From NCBI RefSeq assembly GCF_024323335.1, contig NC_066583.1:417970085-418034084 (forward strand): 64,000 nucleotides of DNA, read 5' to 3'. The DNA comes from Lathyrus oleraceus (taxonomy: Eukaryota; Streptophyta; Magnoliopsida; Fabales; Fabaceae). A program made the translations under genes and the position numbers. The notes under the pieces were generated by a model, which was not told the DNA's origin, did not search any database, and saw only the letters and a list, made by a program, of their open reading frames with translations. Position 1 is the first letter of the stretch. Every line of letters begins with the position of its first letter. This document shows, piece after piece, positions 32,821 to 44,562 of the stretch.

Positions 32821-34520
32821 AATGTCAAATCAAACTCGTTGCTTCTCATGGTAATGCCTCAGTGAATATGGTAGATGGTTGTCCGGGGAATTTCAGGGTA
32901 TTTGATGTAGGTCTTTGGTGGAGATCCACAAGGATTTGTGCAAAGTGAGCCATTGTGAACATAGCCATGATGGGTGTGTTATTTGCAGTGTGAATTCTCG
33001 TGGTTGTGTAAGTGTCAAAAGAGATATTTAGAGATTGATGGATGAGAATGTTATCCGGGCTCAACAGTCAAGGTATATGGGTAATGATGTGAATGTAATA
33101 GTGCTAGTATTCAATATGACATTAGCAACAACAATAATGTCAACAGATCGGTATCTCCATTGGTTATACGGTTAGCGGGCCCCGTCCCCTACTCATCCAA
33201 TAAAGTTGTGCCATAGCAGTATAATGCCACCATGATAGAGAAGGGTCAAGAGGTTCCTCTTCCAGTTGCAGACTCAGTGGTGAATATTACGGATATAGCA
33301 AAGGTGACCCATACTGGTCGTGTGTTCAACCCAGTGTTTCCGAAAGTTGTGGAAAATGTGCTTGTAGGTAAGAAGGTAGAAATTCCTGCAGTTGATCCAA
33401 TTAGTGCTCCAACGTGTCAGTCCGGTGAATCCCACAAGTTGAAGACTAACGATGATGATGAGGTGTTGCGCCTGGTCAAGAGAAGTGAATTTAATGTTGT
33501 GGAGCAGTTGCTTCAGACGCCGTCAAAGATCTTTGTACTGTCATTGTTAATGAATTCTGAGGCACACCAAGAAGCATTGTAAAAAGTGTTGGAACAAGCT
33601 TATGTGGAACATGATGTTACTATGGATCAGTTTAACCATATTGTTGTCAACATCACTTCTTGTAACAACTTGAGCTTCTGTGACGAAGAACTTCCGGAGC
33701 AAGGCATGAATCACAATTTGGCGCTCCATATTTCAATGAATTGCAAAGAGGACGCTTTTTCCAATGTTTAGGTTGACACAGGTTCATCATTGAATGTGTT
33801 GCCAAAATCAACTCTATCAAGACTCTCCTATCAAGGCGCCCCGATGAGGTATAGTGGTGTGGTTGTTAAAGCGTTTGACGGTTCTCGTAAAACTGTTATT
33901 GGAGAAGTGGACCTTCCAGTGAAGATAGGTCTGAGTGATTTCAAAATTACTTTTTAAGTGATGGATATTTACCCGGCCTATAGTTCTTTATTGGGAAGCC
34001 CGTGGATTCATGAAGGTGGAGTTATGACGTATACTCTACACCAAAAGCTGAAATTTGTGAAGAACGACAAACTTGTCGTTGTTGGTGGAGAGAAGGCATT
34101 GTTCGTGAGACATTTGTCATCTTTTACTTATGTTGATGCTGAGGAGGAAGTTGGAACGTCATTCCAAGCTTTGTCCATCTCTGATGAATTAAAGAAAGCT
34201 GGGGCACCCATGTCTTCTTTAAAAGGTGTGCAATAGGCTATTCAGGATGGCAGTATTCATAAGTGGGGTCGTGTTATGGAAGTCGTTGAGAATAAGAACA
34301 GAGCAGGACTATGATTTTATCAAGGGCCATTCAACAACAATGTCAAGGTTATACAACCATTTTTCCATAGTGGAGGGTTCATTCATGAGGATGATCAACA
34401 CTCAGCTGCAATTATTGAAGACGGTGATGAAGATGAGGCTTGTGACGACTTTGTGACACATGGCCAGACTTGCAACAACTGGATTGTTGTGGATGTTCCT
34501 GTTGTTATGCACCGTTCTAA
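32821..34520 (+). pseudogene. Ogre gag-pro linker and protease, broken
   Basis: The linker is low in known motifs; open pieces lie at 33232-33582 and 33586-33771. The retropepsin active site is VDTGSSLNVLP at about 33772-33804, a normal D-T-G triad, right after an in-frame TAG (33769-33771). Downstream, LGSPWIHEGGV fits the conserved ILG-type motif near the end of retropepsins. TAA at 33955-33957 and TAG at 34234-34236 interrupt the frame. The final exon piece ends HRSK, whose last codon is split by the intron described next. Confidence 0.85.
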
Positions 34521-34778
34521 GTAATTTGTTTTCATTTATTTTTAAGAAAAATCCTTCTCCTATTCCTAAGAGAGAAGTGAACATTGTTGGGCCTTTTCCT
34601 TATTATCATCAATGAAAGACAATTTTATTCATCCACATCTATGTTGTTTTCTTTTTTCTTTTTTTCGTTTTCTGAAATGGTAATCACAAAAAACATAAAT
34701 AAATAATAATCCCTCCATATGTATAATATTTGTTCATACTCCACTTCTCTAAAATCAAAATATCAAATCATTATGCAG
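34521..34778 (+). other. Putative Ogre intron between protease and RT
   Basis: Without splicing the protease frame meets TAA at once (TCT AAG TAA). A GT donor at 34521 (CTAA/GTAATTTG) and an AG acceptor at 34777-34778 after a T/A-rich tract (TTATGCAG/GTTGG) define a 258-bp intron. Joining them rebuilds an AAG codon and leads in frame into the RT region. An intron at this place is an established Ogre feature; the exact borders are my reading. Confidence 0.75.
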
Positions 34779-36240
34779 GTTGGTTCTCAAACCCATTGAA
34801 TGTAATGATCCTACTCCCTCTCCAAACAAAGATTTCCCAATGTTTGAAGCTGAGGAAGAGAATGATGATGAAGAAGTATCTGATGAATTATCTAGTTTAC
34901 TTGAGCACGAGGAAAAATCCATTCAACCGTTTGAAGAGCAGATTGAATTAGTCAACTTAGGTTCCGAAGACGATGTGAAGGAAGTCAAGATTCGGTCTAA
35001 ACTGTGTCCAAAAGCTAAGAAGGAGTTGATTGATCTTCTTCGTGTGTATTCTGATTTGTTTGCTTGGTCCTATCAAGACATTCCTGGTTTGGATTCTGAG
35101 ATTGTGGAGCATAGATTTCCTGTGAAGCCAGAATGCCCGCCGGTCAAACAGAAGTTGAGAAAAACTCATCCTGATATGGAAGTGAAGATTAAAGAGGAAG
35201 TGCATAAGAAAACTGATGCTAGTTTTCTTGTTACATCCGAGTATCCACAGGTGGTGGCCAATATTGTGCTTGTTACTAAGAAAGATTGAAAAGTCCGCAT
35301 GTGTGTCGATTATAGAGATTTGAATAAAGCCAATCCGAAAGATGATTTTCCTCTGCCACACATTGATATGTTGGTAGACAAAACAACTAAGTTCAAAATC
35401 TTTTTGTTTATGGATGGATTTTCCGGTTATAATCAAATCAAGATGGAACCCGAAGATATGGAGAAGACCACATTCATTACACCCTGGGGAACATTCTGTT
35501 ATGGAGTGATGCCTTTTGGTTTGAAGAATGCTGGTGCAACGTACCAGAGAGCTATGGCCACTTTTTTTCATGATATGATGCACAAATATATTGAAGTATA
35601 TGTTGATGATATGATTGCTAAATCAAGTGATGAAGAAAAGCATGTTGAGCATTTGTTGAAGTTATTCCAATGTTTGAGGAAATAAACTCCGCTTGAATCC
35701 CAATAAGTGTACTTTTGGTGATCGTTCTGGTAAGTTGTTAGGATTTATTGTCAGCAAGAAGGGTATTGAAGTTGATCTTGCTAAGGTCAAAGCAATACAA
35801 GATATGCCTGCACCCAAAACTGAGAAGCAAGTCAGAGGTTTTCTCGGCCGCTTGAACTATATCTCCAGATTTATATCGCATATGACTGCCATATGTGCAC
35901 CTATATTCAAACTTCTTCGAAAAGATCAGTCTTGTGATTGGACCTAAGATTTCCAAAAAGCTTTTGACAGTATCAAAAAGTATCTACTTGAGCCTCCGAT
36001 TTTGTCTCCGCCTATTGAAGGAAGGTCGTTGATCATGTATTTGACTATGCTTGATGAGAGTATGGGTTATGTTCTTGGTCAACAAGATGAATTTGGAAAG
36101 AAAGAATATGTAATTTACTACCTCAGTAAGAAGTTCACCGACTGTGAGAATTGGTATTGCATGATTGAGAAGACATGTTGCGCATTGGCTTGGGATGCTA
36201 ATCGTCTGTGCCAGTATATGTTGAATCATACTACCTAGTA
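34779..36240 (+). pseudogene. Ogre reverse transcriptase and first RNase H, broken
   Basis: An acidic N-terminal stretch is followed by RT with RMCVDYRDLNKANPK, FMDGFSGYNQIKM, MPFGLKNAGATYQRAM and the catalytic YVDD (35598-35609). TGA at 35287-35289 interrupts just before KVRMC. A one-base frameshift near 35685 separates CLRK from LNPNKCTFGD. TAA at 35945-35947 and tandem TAG-TAG near 36237-36242 lie in the connection/RNase H part, which reads MYLTMLDESMGYVLGQQDE and IYYLSKKFTDCE. The first RNase H has lost part of the usual catalytic set, as is known for Tat/Ogre elements. Confidence 0.87.
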
Positions 36241-37213
36241 GATATCCAAGATGGATCCAATCAAGTACATTTTTGAGAAGCCTGCTTTAACTGGGAGGAT
36301 CGCCCGTTGGCAGATGTTGTTATCTAAGTATGATATTGAATACCAATCTCAAAAAGTTATTAAAGGAAGCGTCTTGGCTGACTATTTGGCTCACCAACCT
36401 ATTGAAGATTATCAGTCAGTGCAGTATGATTATCCTGACGAAGAGGTTTTGTACTTGAAGATGAAAGATTGTGATGAATCATTGCTTGAAGAAGGGCCAG
36501 AACCTGGTTCCTATTGGGGCATGCTATTTGATGGAGCTGTTAATTCATATGGTAATAGCATTGGGGCAGTGATTATTACTCCTCATGGCACTCATTTTCC
36601 GTTTATAGCTAGATTGACCTTCAAGTGTATAAACAATATGGTTGAGTATGAAGCTTGCATTATGGGGCTTGAAGGGGCCATTGATCTCAGAATTAAATAT
36701 CTTGACGTCTATGGAGATTCTGCTTTGGTTGTGAATCAGATCAAAGGTGAATGGGAGATGAATCAACCTGGTTTGATACCGTACAGAGATTGTACGAGTA
36801 GGATTTCAACTTTCTTTACAAAGGTTGAGTTTTATCATATCCGTCGAGATGAAAACCGGATGACAGATGCTCTTGCAACATTGGCTTCCATGATTGTGGT
36901 AAATTTTTGGAATGAAGTTCCTAATCTGACCGTGATGCGTCTTGATAGGCCAGCTCATGTATTTGGTTTTGAAGAAGTCAAAGATGAAAAACCATGGTAT
37001 TTTGATATCAAATGTTTCCTCCAAAGTCAGATTTACCCATCTGGGGCATCTTTGAAAGATAAGAAGACTTTGAGAAGATTAGCTGGCAACTTCTACCTGA
37101 ATGGTGATGTGCTTTATAAAAGAAATTTCAATATAGTTTTTCTCAGATGCGTGGATAGACACGAAATAGACCTGTTGATGACTGAAGTCCATGAAGGTTC
37201 CTTTGGTACTCAT
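36241..37213 (+). pseudogene. Ogre second (archaeal-type) RNase H domain
   Basis: The frame is open from 36251 to 37246. After MDPIKYIFEKPALTGRIARW, the end of the first RNase H, there is a second complete RNase H: LFDGAVNSYGNSIGAV (Asp), VEYEACIMGLEGA (Glu), VYGDSALVVNQIKGEWE (Asp) and DENRMTDALATLAS (Asp). Dual RNase H is a lineage mark of Tat/Ogre elements. Here this domain is intact at its catalytic positions even though its neighbours are broken. A linker (GNFYLNGDVLYKRN) leads to the integrase. Confidence 0.87.
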
Positions 37214-38241
37214 TCCAATGGAGATGTTTGGCAAAGAAGATGTTGAGAGCAGGTTACTATTGGCTGACAATGGAATCTGGCAGTTGTAAGTTTGTGAAGA
37301 AATGCTACAAGTGTCAAATTTATGAAGATAAGATTCATGTTCCTCATACACTGTTGAACGTCATTTCCTCCCCATGGCCATTCTCCATGTGTGGAATTGA
37401 TATGGTTGGCATGATTGAGCCCAAAGCTTCGAACAAACATCATTTCATTCTGGTGGCTATTGACTACTTCAAAAAGTGGGTTAAAGAAACATCGTATGCA
37501 AATGTGACCAAGCAAGTTGTTGTAAGGTTTATCAAGAATCAGATTATATGTCGTTATGGTGTGCCAAGTAAGATCATTACTGATAATGGATCGAACTTGA
37601 ATAATAATATGGTGTAAGTTCTTTGCAAAGACTTCAAGATTGCACATCATAACTCTTTTCCCTACAAACCTAAGATGAATGGGGTTGTTGAAGTTGCGAA
37701 CAATAACATTAAGAAAATGATTCAAAAGATGGTTGTGACATAAAAAGATTGGCACGAGATGCTCCCATTTGCTTTGCATGGGTACTGTACATCCATCCGC
37801 ACTTCAACAGGGGCAACCCTTTTCTATCTTGTTTATGGCATGGAAGCTATGCTCCCAGTAGAGGTTAAGATCCCATCATTGTGTGTCTTGATGGAAGCCA
37901 AGTTAACAGAGGTTGAATGGTGTCATACCAAATATGACCAGCTGAATTTGATTGAAGAAAAGAGATTGACTTCCATGTGTCATGGTCAGTTATATCAGCA
38001 GAGGATGAAGAAAGCTTTTGATAAGAAGGTCAAGCCTCGGGTATTCAGAGAAGCTGACCTCGTGCTCAAGAAGATTCTATCTTTGAAACCTAATGCTAGG
38101 GGCAAGTTGACTCCTAATTATGAAGGCCCATATGTTGTTAAGAGAGACTTTTCAGGTGGTGCTTTGATTCTTACAACTATGGATGGTGAAGAGTTCACTC
38201 ATCCTGTGAGTGTCGATGCAGTCAAGAAATACTTCACCTAA
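37214..38241 (+). pseudogene. Ogre integrase, broken
   Basis: A frameshift near 37220 precedes the zinc module (LRAGYYWLTMESGSCKFVKK, CYKCQ). The core has GIDMVGMIEP (Asp), ITDNGSNL (Asp) and GVVEVANNNIK (Glu). TAA at 37615-37617 and at 37741-37743 interrupt it. The C-terminal part (37759-38241) has LVYGMEAMLPVEV and a GPY-like motif (LTPNYEGPYVVKRDFSGGAL) ending KKYFT. There is no chromodomain. Confidence 0.87.
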
Positions 38242-41200
38242 AAAAGAAAAGAACAGTTCGCTAAGTTGAAAACCCTAAAGGGCGGCTTAGGCAAAAACGA
38301 GCGTCTCGGTGGATTGAAAACCCGAAAGGGAGATCTAGGTAAAAATTAGAGACATAAAATAGAAAATTTATCCCAGTAGATTGAGTACCTCACCTTGGGG
38401 AAATCTAGGCAAAAATTAGGGATTATGGCAAGTAACTGCATCCGTCTGGTCCAAATCTTTGAAGTAGTCTTGAGCAGGCATTTAGTTATGATCCATCATT
38501 CTCAACTGAAGACAAGAGCACATCGGATTTTGAAGTTGGTAGAGAGAGTAGTGATCATTTTATTCAATGTATCCCTTTTCCATGTAAATTACCATTTTCA
38601 AATTTTCTAAAGATCCATGGAGTCCTGCCATTTGCGGACTACCATTCTTTTAAATAAAGTTGAGCTTTTATCCAATTGTTTGATATCTTTATTTTTTTTA
38701 TGTTTTAAAATTGATTTTTTATGATGATAATTTTGAAATAAATCAATGAATAATTATTTTTCTTAAAATAATAAAAACATTCACTTTAAGAATAATCAAT
38801 TTCGGCAAGGAATGTCAGCATCAATCTAAGAACAAATTAGTCTTGAAGTATGAAGCATTGTTATCTTCCCCAAGCAGTTGGTTTGATGACTTTTTCCTCC
38901 CCAACAGTTTGTTGTTCATTCCCAGCATGTTTAATAAGTTGCTCCCCAAGCAACCTATTATCCCTGGTTGAGCTGATGATTGGTCCCCTTTATAGTTCAT
39001 CTTCCCCGACTAAGGTATCCATGTCTTGTATTCCCCAGCTTATGACTTAATGATTGAACCATGGATATCTCAGAACCTTTATTTGGTCTCCAGATCCCCA
39101 ACTGCATTTGTTTGTGTTGCATAATCGCGGCAGTTTCTCCCCTGTGTGAGTCATATCTGGTTATCTTTGCCTTGGAATTGGTTTATTTCACAATCTCCAA
39201 GAAGAATCAGTTGATTATTGAGAGTCTGGTGGTCTTTGATTTGTTCCGGCAGGTCACGATATCCCCAGCAATTTGCACGACTCCCTATTCAAACTTTTAC
39301 CTCTTGAATGCCAGGAGGAGTTTCATCATCTGATAAAAGTTCCCTCATTCCCAGCAATGTTTGGTTATGAGCAGTATTAATTAAGTCCCCTGCAAGGTTG
39401 TCTCCAATTTGATATGGTGTTGACTTAAAATTCCCCGCAGCATTGACTTGTTTTAGGATCCCTAGCAAATCCATCTTTATCCTTCAGCAGTGCTCTCTTC
39501 CCCCGTGAAGTTTGCCGTAAGTTGGATGGAAACATGTTCTCCATGGCTCTCCCAAACCAGAGTTGATTTATTCGGAGCTAGATGATTTATTTTCATCCCT
39601 AGCAGATTCTCCAGTGGTTGTTTCCATCTTGTTGAGATAAGCCGAGTGTTTTTAGTGATGATTCAAATCTTTGTTATTTGTATCCTTTGTGTTGTTTTGT
39701 CAGCATAATTATACATGCATATTCATGCATAAACATAACATCAGATATTTCATTGTGAATTTTATCACATTGATTTTTTTTCCGATCCCCTGCTTTGGTG
39801 ATATTATTTCCCCATGGAGATTTGGTGTGTCTGTCCTCCTTTAATTATATAGTATCAGCTCCTTAAGAAGAAAGAGTTTATCCTTTCTCACTCCCCACTG
39901 AGTTATTTCCTCGTGGATGATTATTATTTCAGTTTCCTCCCCAGATTATCATTTGGATGGAACCACCCCCTTGAGTTATATCCTCACTGGGTTGAGTCTT
40001 GGTCGTTTCTTCTTAGCTCTTACCTAGATAGATCTTTTGGTCCCCAAGGGTCTATTACCCAGTAACTGGTGATATTCTTCTTGGTGTTGGAGTACTTTAC
40101 CTTTACCCAGTAACTGGTGATATTCTTCTTGGTGTTGGAGTACTTTACCTTTACCCAGTAACTGATAAAAGGTAATTTACTCCTTTGTTTTCCCCAATGG
40201 ATTCATTTTCACGTTTCTCTGACAAGTTTATCCTTGATATTTTTATCCTAACCGATGATAAATATTCTTCCTGTTTGGTATTCTACCCAGTAAAAAGGTA
40301 GTCGTAATCCCTATTTTATTCCCCAGAGAGTCTATCCTTGATATGTTCACTTTAACCTATGACGAATTTTCTCTTCTTTACGGTCTTCTACCCAGTAACT
40401 GGTAGATATAAAATCCTATTTTCCCCTCTGAGTCTATCCTTGATATGTTCATTCTAAACGGTGACGGATACTCTCTCTTTGGTATTCTACTCGGTAACTA
40501 GTAGTCGTAACTCCTATTTTTCCATGGCAGTCCATCCTTCATATGTTTACCCTAACCGATAACGGATATTCTTCTTCATTCCCTAGGTGGTCTATCCTTG
40601 ATATGTTCATCCTAACCGATGAAAAATATTCTTCCTTTGAGATTATCCTTGATATGTTCACTTCAATCGGTGACGGATATTCTTTTTTTGGTCTTCTGCC
40701 CAGTGACAGGTAGTTATAAATCCTAATTGATTTCCTTTCCCCAGTAGGTCGTTCTTACCCAATAACCGATAATGAATGCGCCTTATTTTCCTCAGTGAGT
40801 CATCCTTGATATGTTTACCCTAACCAATAACGGATGTCCCTCTATCAGAGTTTATTATCTTTTTACTCAATAACCGGTGGTAGATAATATGTGTCTTTTA
40901 CTCCTGTGCTGAAGTTTTTCTTCCCCAGTTGAGTTTGAGTTCGTATTCCTTTGTGAAATCGAATTCCCTTTTGGCTTGAGTATTTCGGTTTTGTTCTGAT
41001 CTACTCTCATACCTTGCAAATTCCTTTGTCCCCAGTCCAAGTTTCTCCATTGATTTATTTACATGGAAATCCCATCGTGTCTCCCAGAAGTTTTTCAAGT
41101 CATAGCCTGGCATATACATAACTTTTATCCCCCAGAGTCTCTGTCTCCCCAATGAGTTTTTTCTTACAGAATGCATTATGCTCCTGTGGACTTTTAGTCT

Positions 41201-41393
41201 CTCCGGATTCTTTTCCTTTGTGGCAACATATTCCCTACGAAGATTATTTTTGCATTCATATCATATGCATCATGAGGTCTCTTAGGGACCAAAATTTGTT
41301 TCTGAATGTTGTTATTTAAGTTCATTCTATCGAGTTGATATGAAGATTTTAACCTTCACATTCTTAGCTAGAATGTCCTTAAATAGGGGCAAC
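38242..41393 (+). other. Ogre 3' UTR, repeat-rich
   Basis: This 3.15-kb noncoding region is rich in CCCC, CCCAG and TTTCC tracts. Frames such as 38850-39050 and 39061-39333 have no recognisable product. From 40061 onward it contains tandem repeats (next entry). It ends with ATAGGGGCAAC, the likely polypurine tract, immediately before the 3' LTR. Confidence 0.8.
40061..40870 (+). repeat. Tandem repeats in the Ogre 3' UTR
   Basis: A 48-bp unit is perfectly duplicated at 40061-40108 and 40109-40156, with a third partial copy. Downstream to about 40870, diverged units of irregular length share CTTGATATGTTCA, CCTAACCGATGACGGATATTC and CTACCCAGTAACTGG. This fits the known hypervariable repeats of Tat/Ogre 3' UTRs. 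Confidence 0.85.
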
Positions 41394-43855
41394 TGTAAGA
41401 CCCTAATTTTGATCCTAAGATCCCTCATGTTATCTCATCATTTGCATTGGCTTTGGGATCACTCATTGGCATCCTCCTAACCCCTCATTCATTGGGTTTG
41501 CATTAGGAGAGATCACCAAGCACATTTGATTGTATCATACTTTATTTTCTTTTGTTTACTAACCAAAACACCAAAAATATGTCTATGTATATCTTGGTTT
41601 CTTTTGTAGGTAGTGTGCGCATCCACCTATGCCATATCAAACTCATACTTAGAGTTTGAGACCCTCAATGAAAATGATCAATAAAAGAAAGGTTCACATT
41701 TGTTCTAAACATCATATAGGGATCCCAATGTTCTTCATTTATCATTTTGATCAAAAATTCATCATGAGTCTGAAGCTTGTTTGCCTTGGAAGCCCTAATT
41801 TATCTAGGTATCTTGTGTGACTTCCTCAACAAGTTTCTTCAACAATTGGTCAAATATATCAAGGGATACTTCATTATACATCATATTATGCATATATGAC
41901 CCTCCATGAGCTCTAAATATCAAGAGAACTTCAAGTTTCCAAGTTGGTTCAAAGAGGTTGACCGGAGAAAGTTAACTAGTCAAAACTGGGGTTCCCCTAT
42001 CTCTTACAATTTTTGTCATATGAAAATGATTCCAAGAGAAAATTTACTATTTATGACATTACAAACAACTTTCATGTTGGCATCAAGAGCTATTTTTTCT
42101 TGGAAAGTCATTTTTTATGGTGAAGCATTATGGGTCATTTTGTTTGTGCCCTGGTTAGGAGGTCAACTTACAAGGACCATAACTTGCTCAATTTTTATGA
42201 TATGAATGCCATCTAAGTTTCATGATCAATTTAAAGATGTATTATCAAACTTTTATTCTTTGAGAAATGTCAAATTCAACTTGCAAGGGCATGCTACAAG
42301 AGGAAACATTATAGGTCATTTTGGGCCATCACCATTGAACAAGCAGTTTTCCTCAACTTCTAAAATGCATAACTCCCTCATGACAAATCCAAATGATGTC
42401 AAATTTATGACAAAATTGAATAGGAATGAAATATGTACAACTTTGGTGAAGAAACCATTTTCAGTTGAAGCTCATAGCAAACGTAATTCAAGGTGGAAGA
42501 AGTGGTCATTTAACTTTGTACATAGAAAGATTTCAGCTATGTTTGATTTCTCCTATTTCCACCTAAAACATCATCATGATCCAAGCTCCAATTAGAAATG
42601 TGTTCAACATAAAATTTGTTCCCCTTGATGCCACCTTTCCAAAAAGTCCAAAGTCACTTCATTTGGACAAGAATTGAGGGACTTGCACATGGGTGTAATG
42701 CATGGCCCTAATTGGAAAGTTCATGATCATTTTTCAAATACACATTGCATGGCTTCATGTTAAAGTTGCAGCATAATTTGAAAGTGAATTTGGACCTTTT
42801 TACATCACTTCATGGGCCTATCACATGCCCATGCAAGCATGCACATCAATTACTATTTTTGGCCAAAGTTTAAAAGTGTGTGGAAAGCAATGAACATGGC
42901 TATAAATGCATTGCCCTTGTGATCAAAATGAAGACCCCTCTGCCTAGGCTTTGAGCTGCATCTTCCCTAACCTCCATTGATAGGATAACCTTGAAGATTT
43001 CACTTGAAATCGAGCTTCAATTCCACTTCTATTTTGGGATTGAAACTCCAAGGGTCAAAGCCTTTTGATCATCCCTTTCATCTCCTACAAGCAATTAGAA
43101 GCAAACCCAAGCCAATTGAGATCCAAATCGAGCTTCATCATTGCAAACAGAAGGTGAATTTTATGAAACTTTCTCTCTTTGATTCTCTCTCAATTCTCCA
43201 TTATTTCAAGTAATTTTTGGTTGGCTGAAGTCCTACCAATGTATGCAACAAGATTGAGTTTCTTTGAGATTAAATCGAAGCAACTCAGATCATGCACCTC
43301 AAACTTCAAGTCCACGTATCTTTCAATATATTTGGAATTGGGTGAAATTGAGGCCAAATTCTAGCTTATGAGCATTTTTCCTTTGAAATAATGTCTTTGT
43401 TTTTCATTTTCTGTTTGGTTGAGGATGGAGCAATCCAGTGAGGTCCACCGGAGAAGATGATCGTAGCTAGGGCTCCGGTGGTGTGCTGGCATGTCTTGAA
43501 CCATTTGATCATGAAGCCACGTTATAATCTCAGCCTTCCATTTTGATTACCAATTATACATGCGCGTTGACTATGGACTATGGTGGATGATACGTGCTTG
43601 GCCATCAGATCTGCCACCTCAATTAATGAGGGAGATCTGATGGCCCTTGTTTTTCTGAATTTATTTTTAATTTCTGATTTTTCATTTAATCCCTTTATTT
43701 TGTTTAATTCATATTAATTTCATTTTTAATCCAAAAATATGGGACTTTCACCAAAAATCTTTAAATATTTTTCTCTTTCATATTTTGAATTAAAATTATT
43801 TTTTGGAGTAATTTTGATATTTTTCATGAATTAGATGATTTTGTATATTTTTTTT

Positions 43856-44175
43856 GAAGTTTTTTACTCAAATACCCTATATTTTCAAAAAATTCCAAAA
43901 TTAACCCAGTTTTCAGAAAAAAAATCTAAAGTACCCCAGTTTCAAAAAAAAACCTAAGGCGTCAGACCAATTGACGCCTACCCTTAAATTTAAGTGAGGG
44001 AGCCAATTGGATTGGCTACAGCACATGGTGCTGCCAATCCAATTGGCGCCCATGTGTAATTTGAAAGAGGAGGCGTCAATTGGTCTGGCGCCTCAATGTA
44101 ATGTACAATTTTTTTTTATAAATATATATGTTGTGTGATTCATTTTTCCACATCTCATTTCGTCATATTGCAAAC
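43856..44175. repeat. MULE left terminal and subterminal repeats
   Basis: The TIR is followed by a foldback AGGCGTCA-GACCAAT-TGACGCCT (43964-43988 region), CCAATTGGATTGG and GGAGGCGTCAATTGG. Matching palindromes lie near the right end (49800-49940). A TATA-like run (TTATAAATATATA) is at about 44114, about 60 bp before the small ORF. Confidence 0.7.
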
Positions 44176-44444
44176 ATGTTTGGTGTTCGTCGCCGCTATG
44201 GAAAAGTGATTTATTCGAGAGACAAGCCTCCGATGTTGATGCTCTTCTAGATCATCTGTAATTTCGATCAACTGAAGAGGGAGCTGGTTCATTGGTTAGA
44301 TGGAAAAATACCAGAAGGGGGAAAATTAGAAGTATTGAGAGACTCGATAGTATATTTGGTTGGGTGCGAGTAAAAACGGATAAGGATGCTAGCGAAATAT
44401 TGTTTGGACGAGATGACATCAGTTTGATTGTTGTAATCAGTTAG
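44176..44444 (+). pseudogene. Small MULE ORF of unknown function
   Basis: ATG at 44176 gives MFGVRRRYGKVIYSRDKPP, interrupted by TAG after MLMLF. It continues NFDQLKRELVHWLDGKIPEG and, after a frame change near 44355, IFGWVRVKTDKDASEILFG to TAG 44442-44444. It would be a basic protein of about 90 residues. I do not recognise a domain. Placement between the left TIR and MURA, a TATA-like run upstream and coherent protein sequence across two breaks suggest it was a real third gene. Confidence 0.5.
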
Positions 44445-44562
44445 AAATGTTCTATTTTAAGTTTTCTTATGTTGTAGTGATGTTTGTTGTTAACCTTATT
44501 GTAACAAAAAGATAATGATATATAAAAATCCAAGGTTACAAAAATTGAAAGGAGATACTAAA

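Noticed and set aside
38850..39333. Frames in the Ogre 3' UTR
   Set aside because: No similarity to a known product, pyrimidine-rich composition, and location in a UTR.
42206..42595. 129-residue frame in the Ogre 3' LTR
   Set aside because: The matching segment of the 5' LTR (about 23330-23710) has frame breaks; it is LTR sequence.
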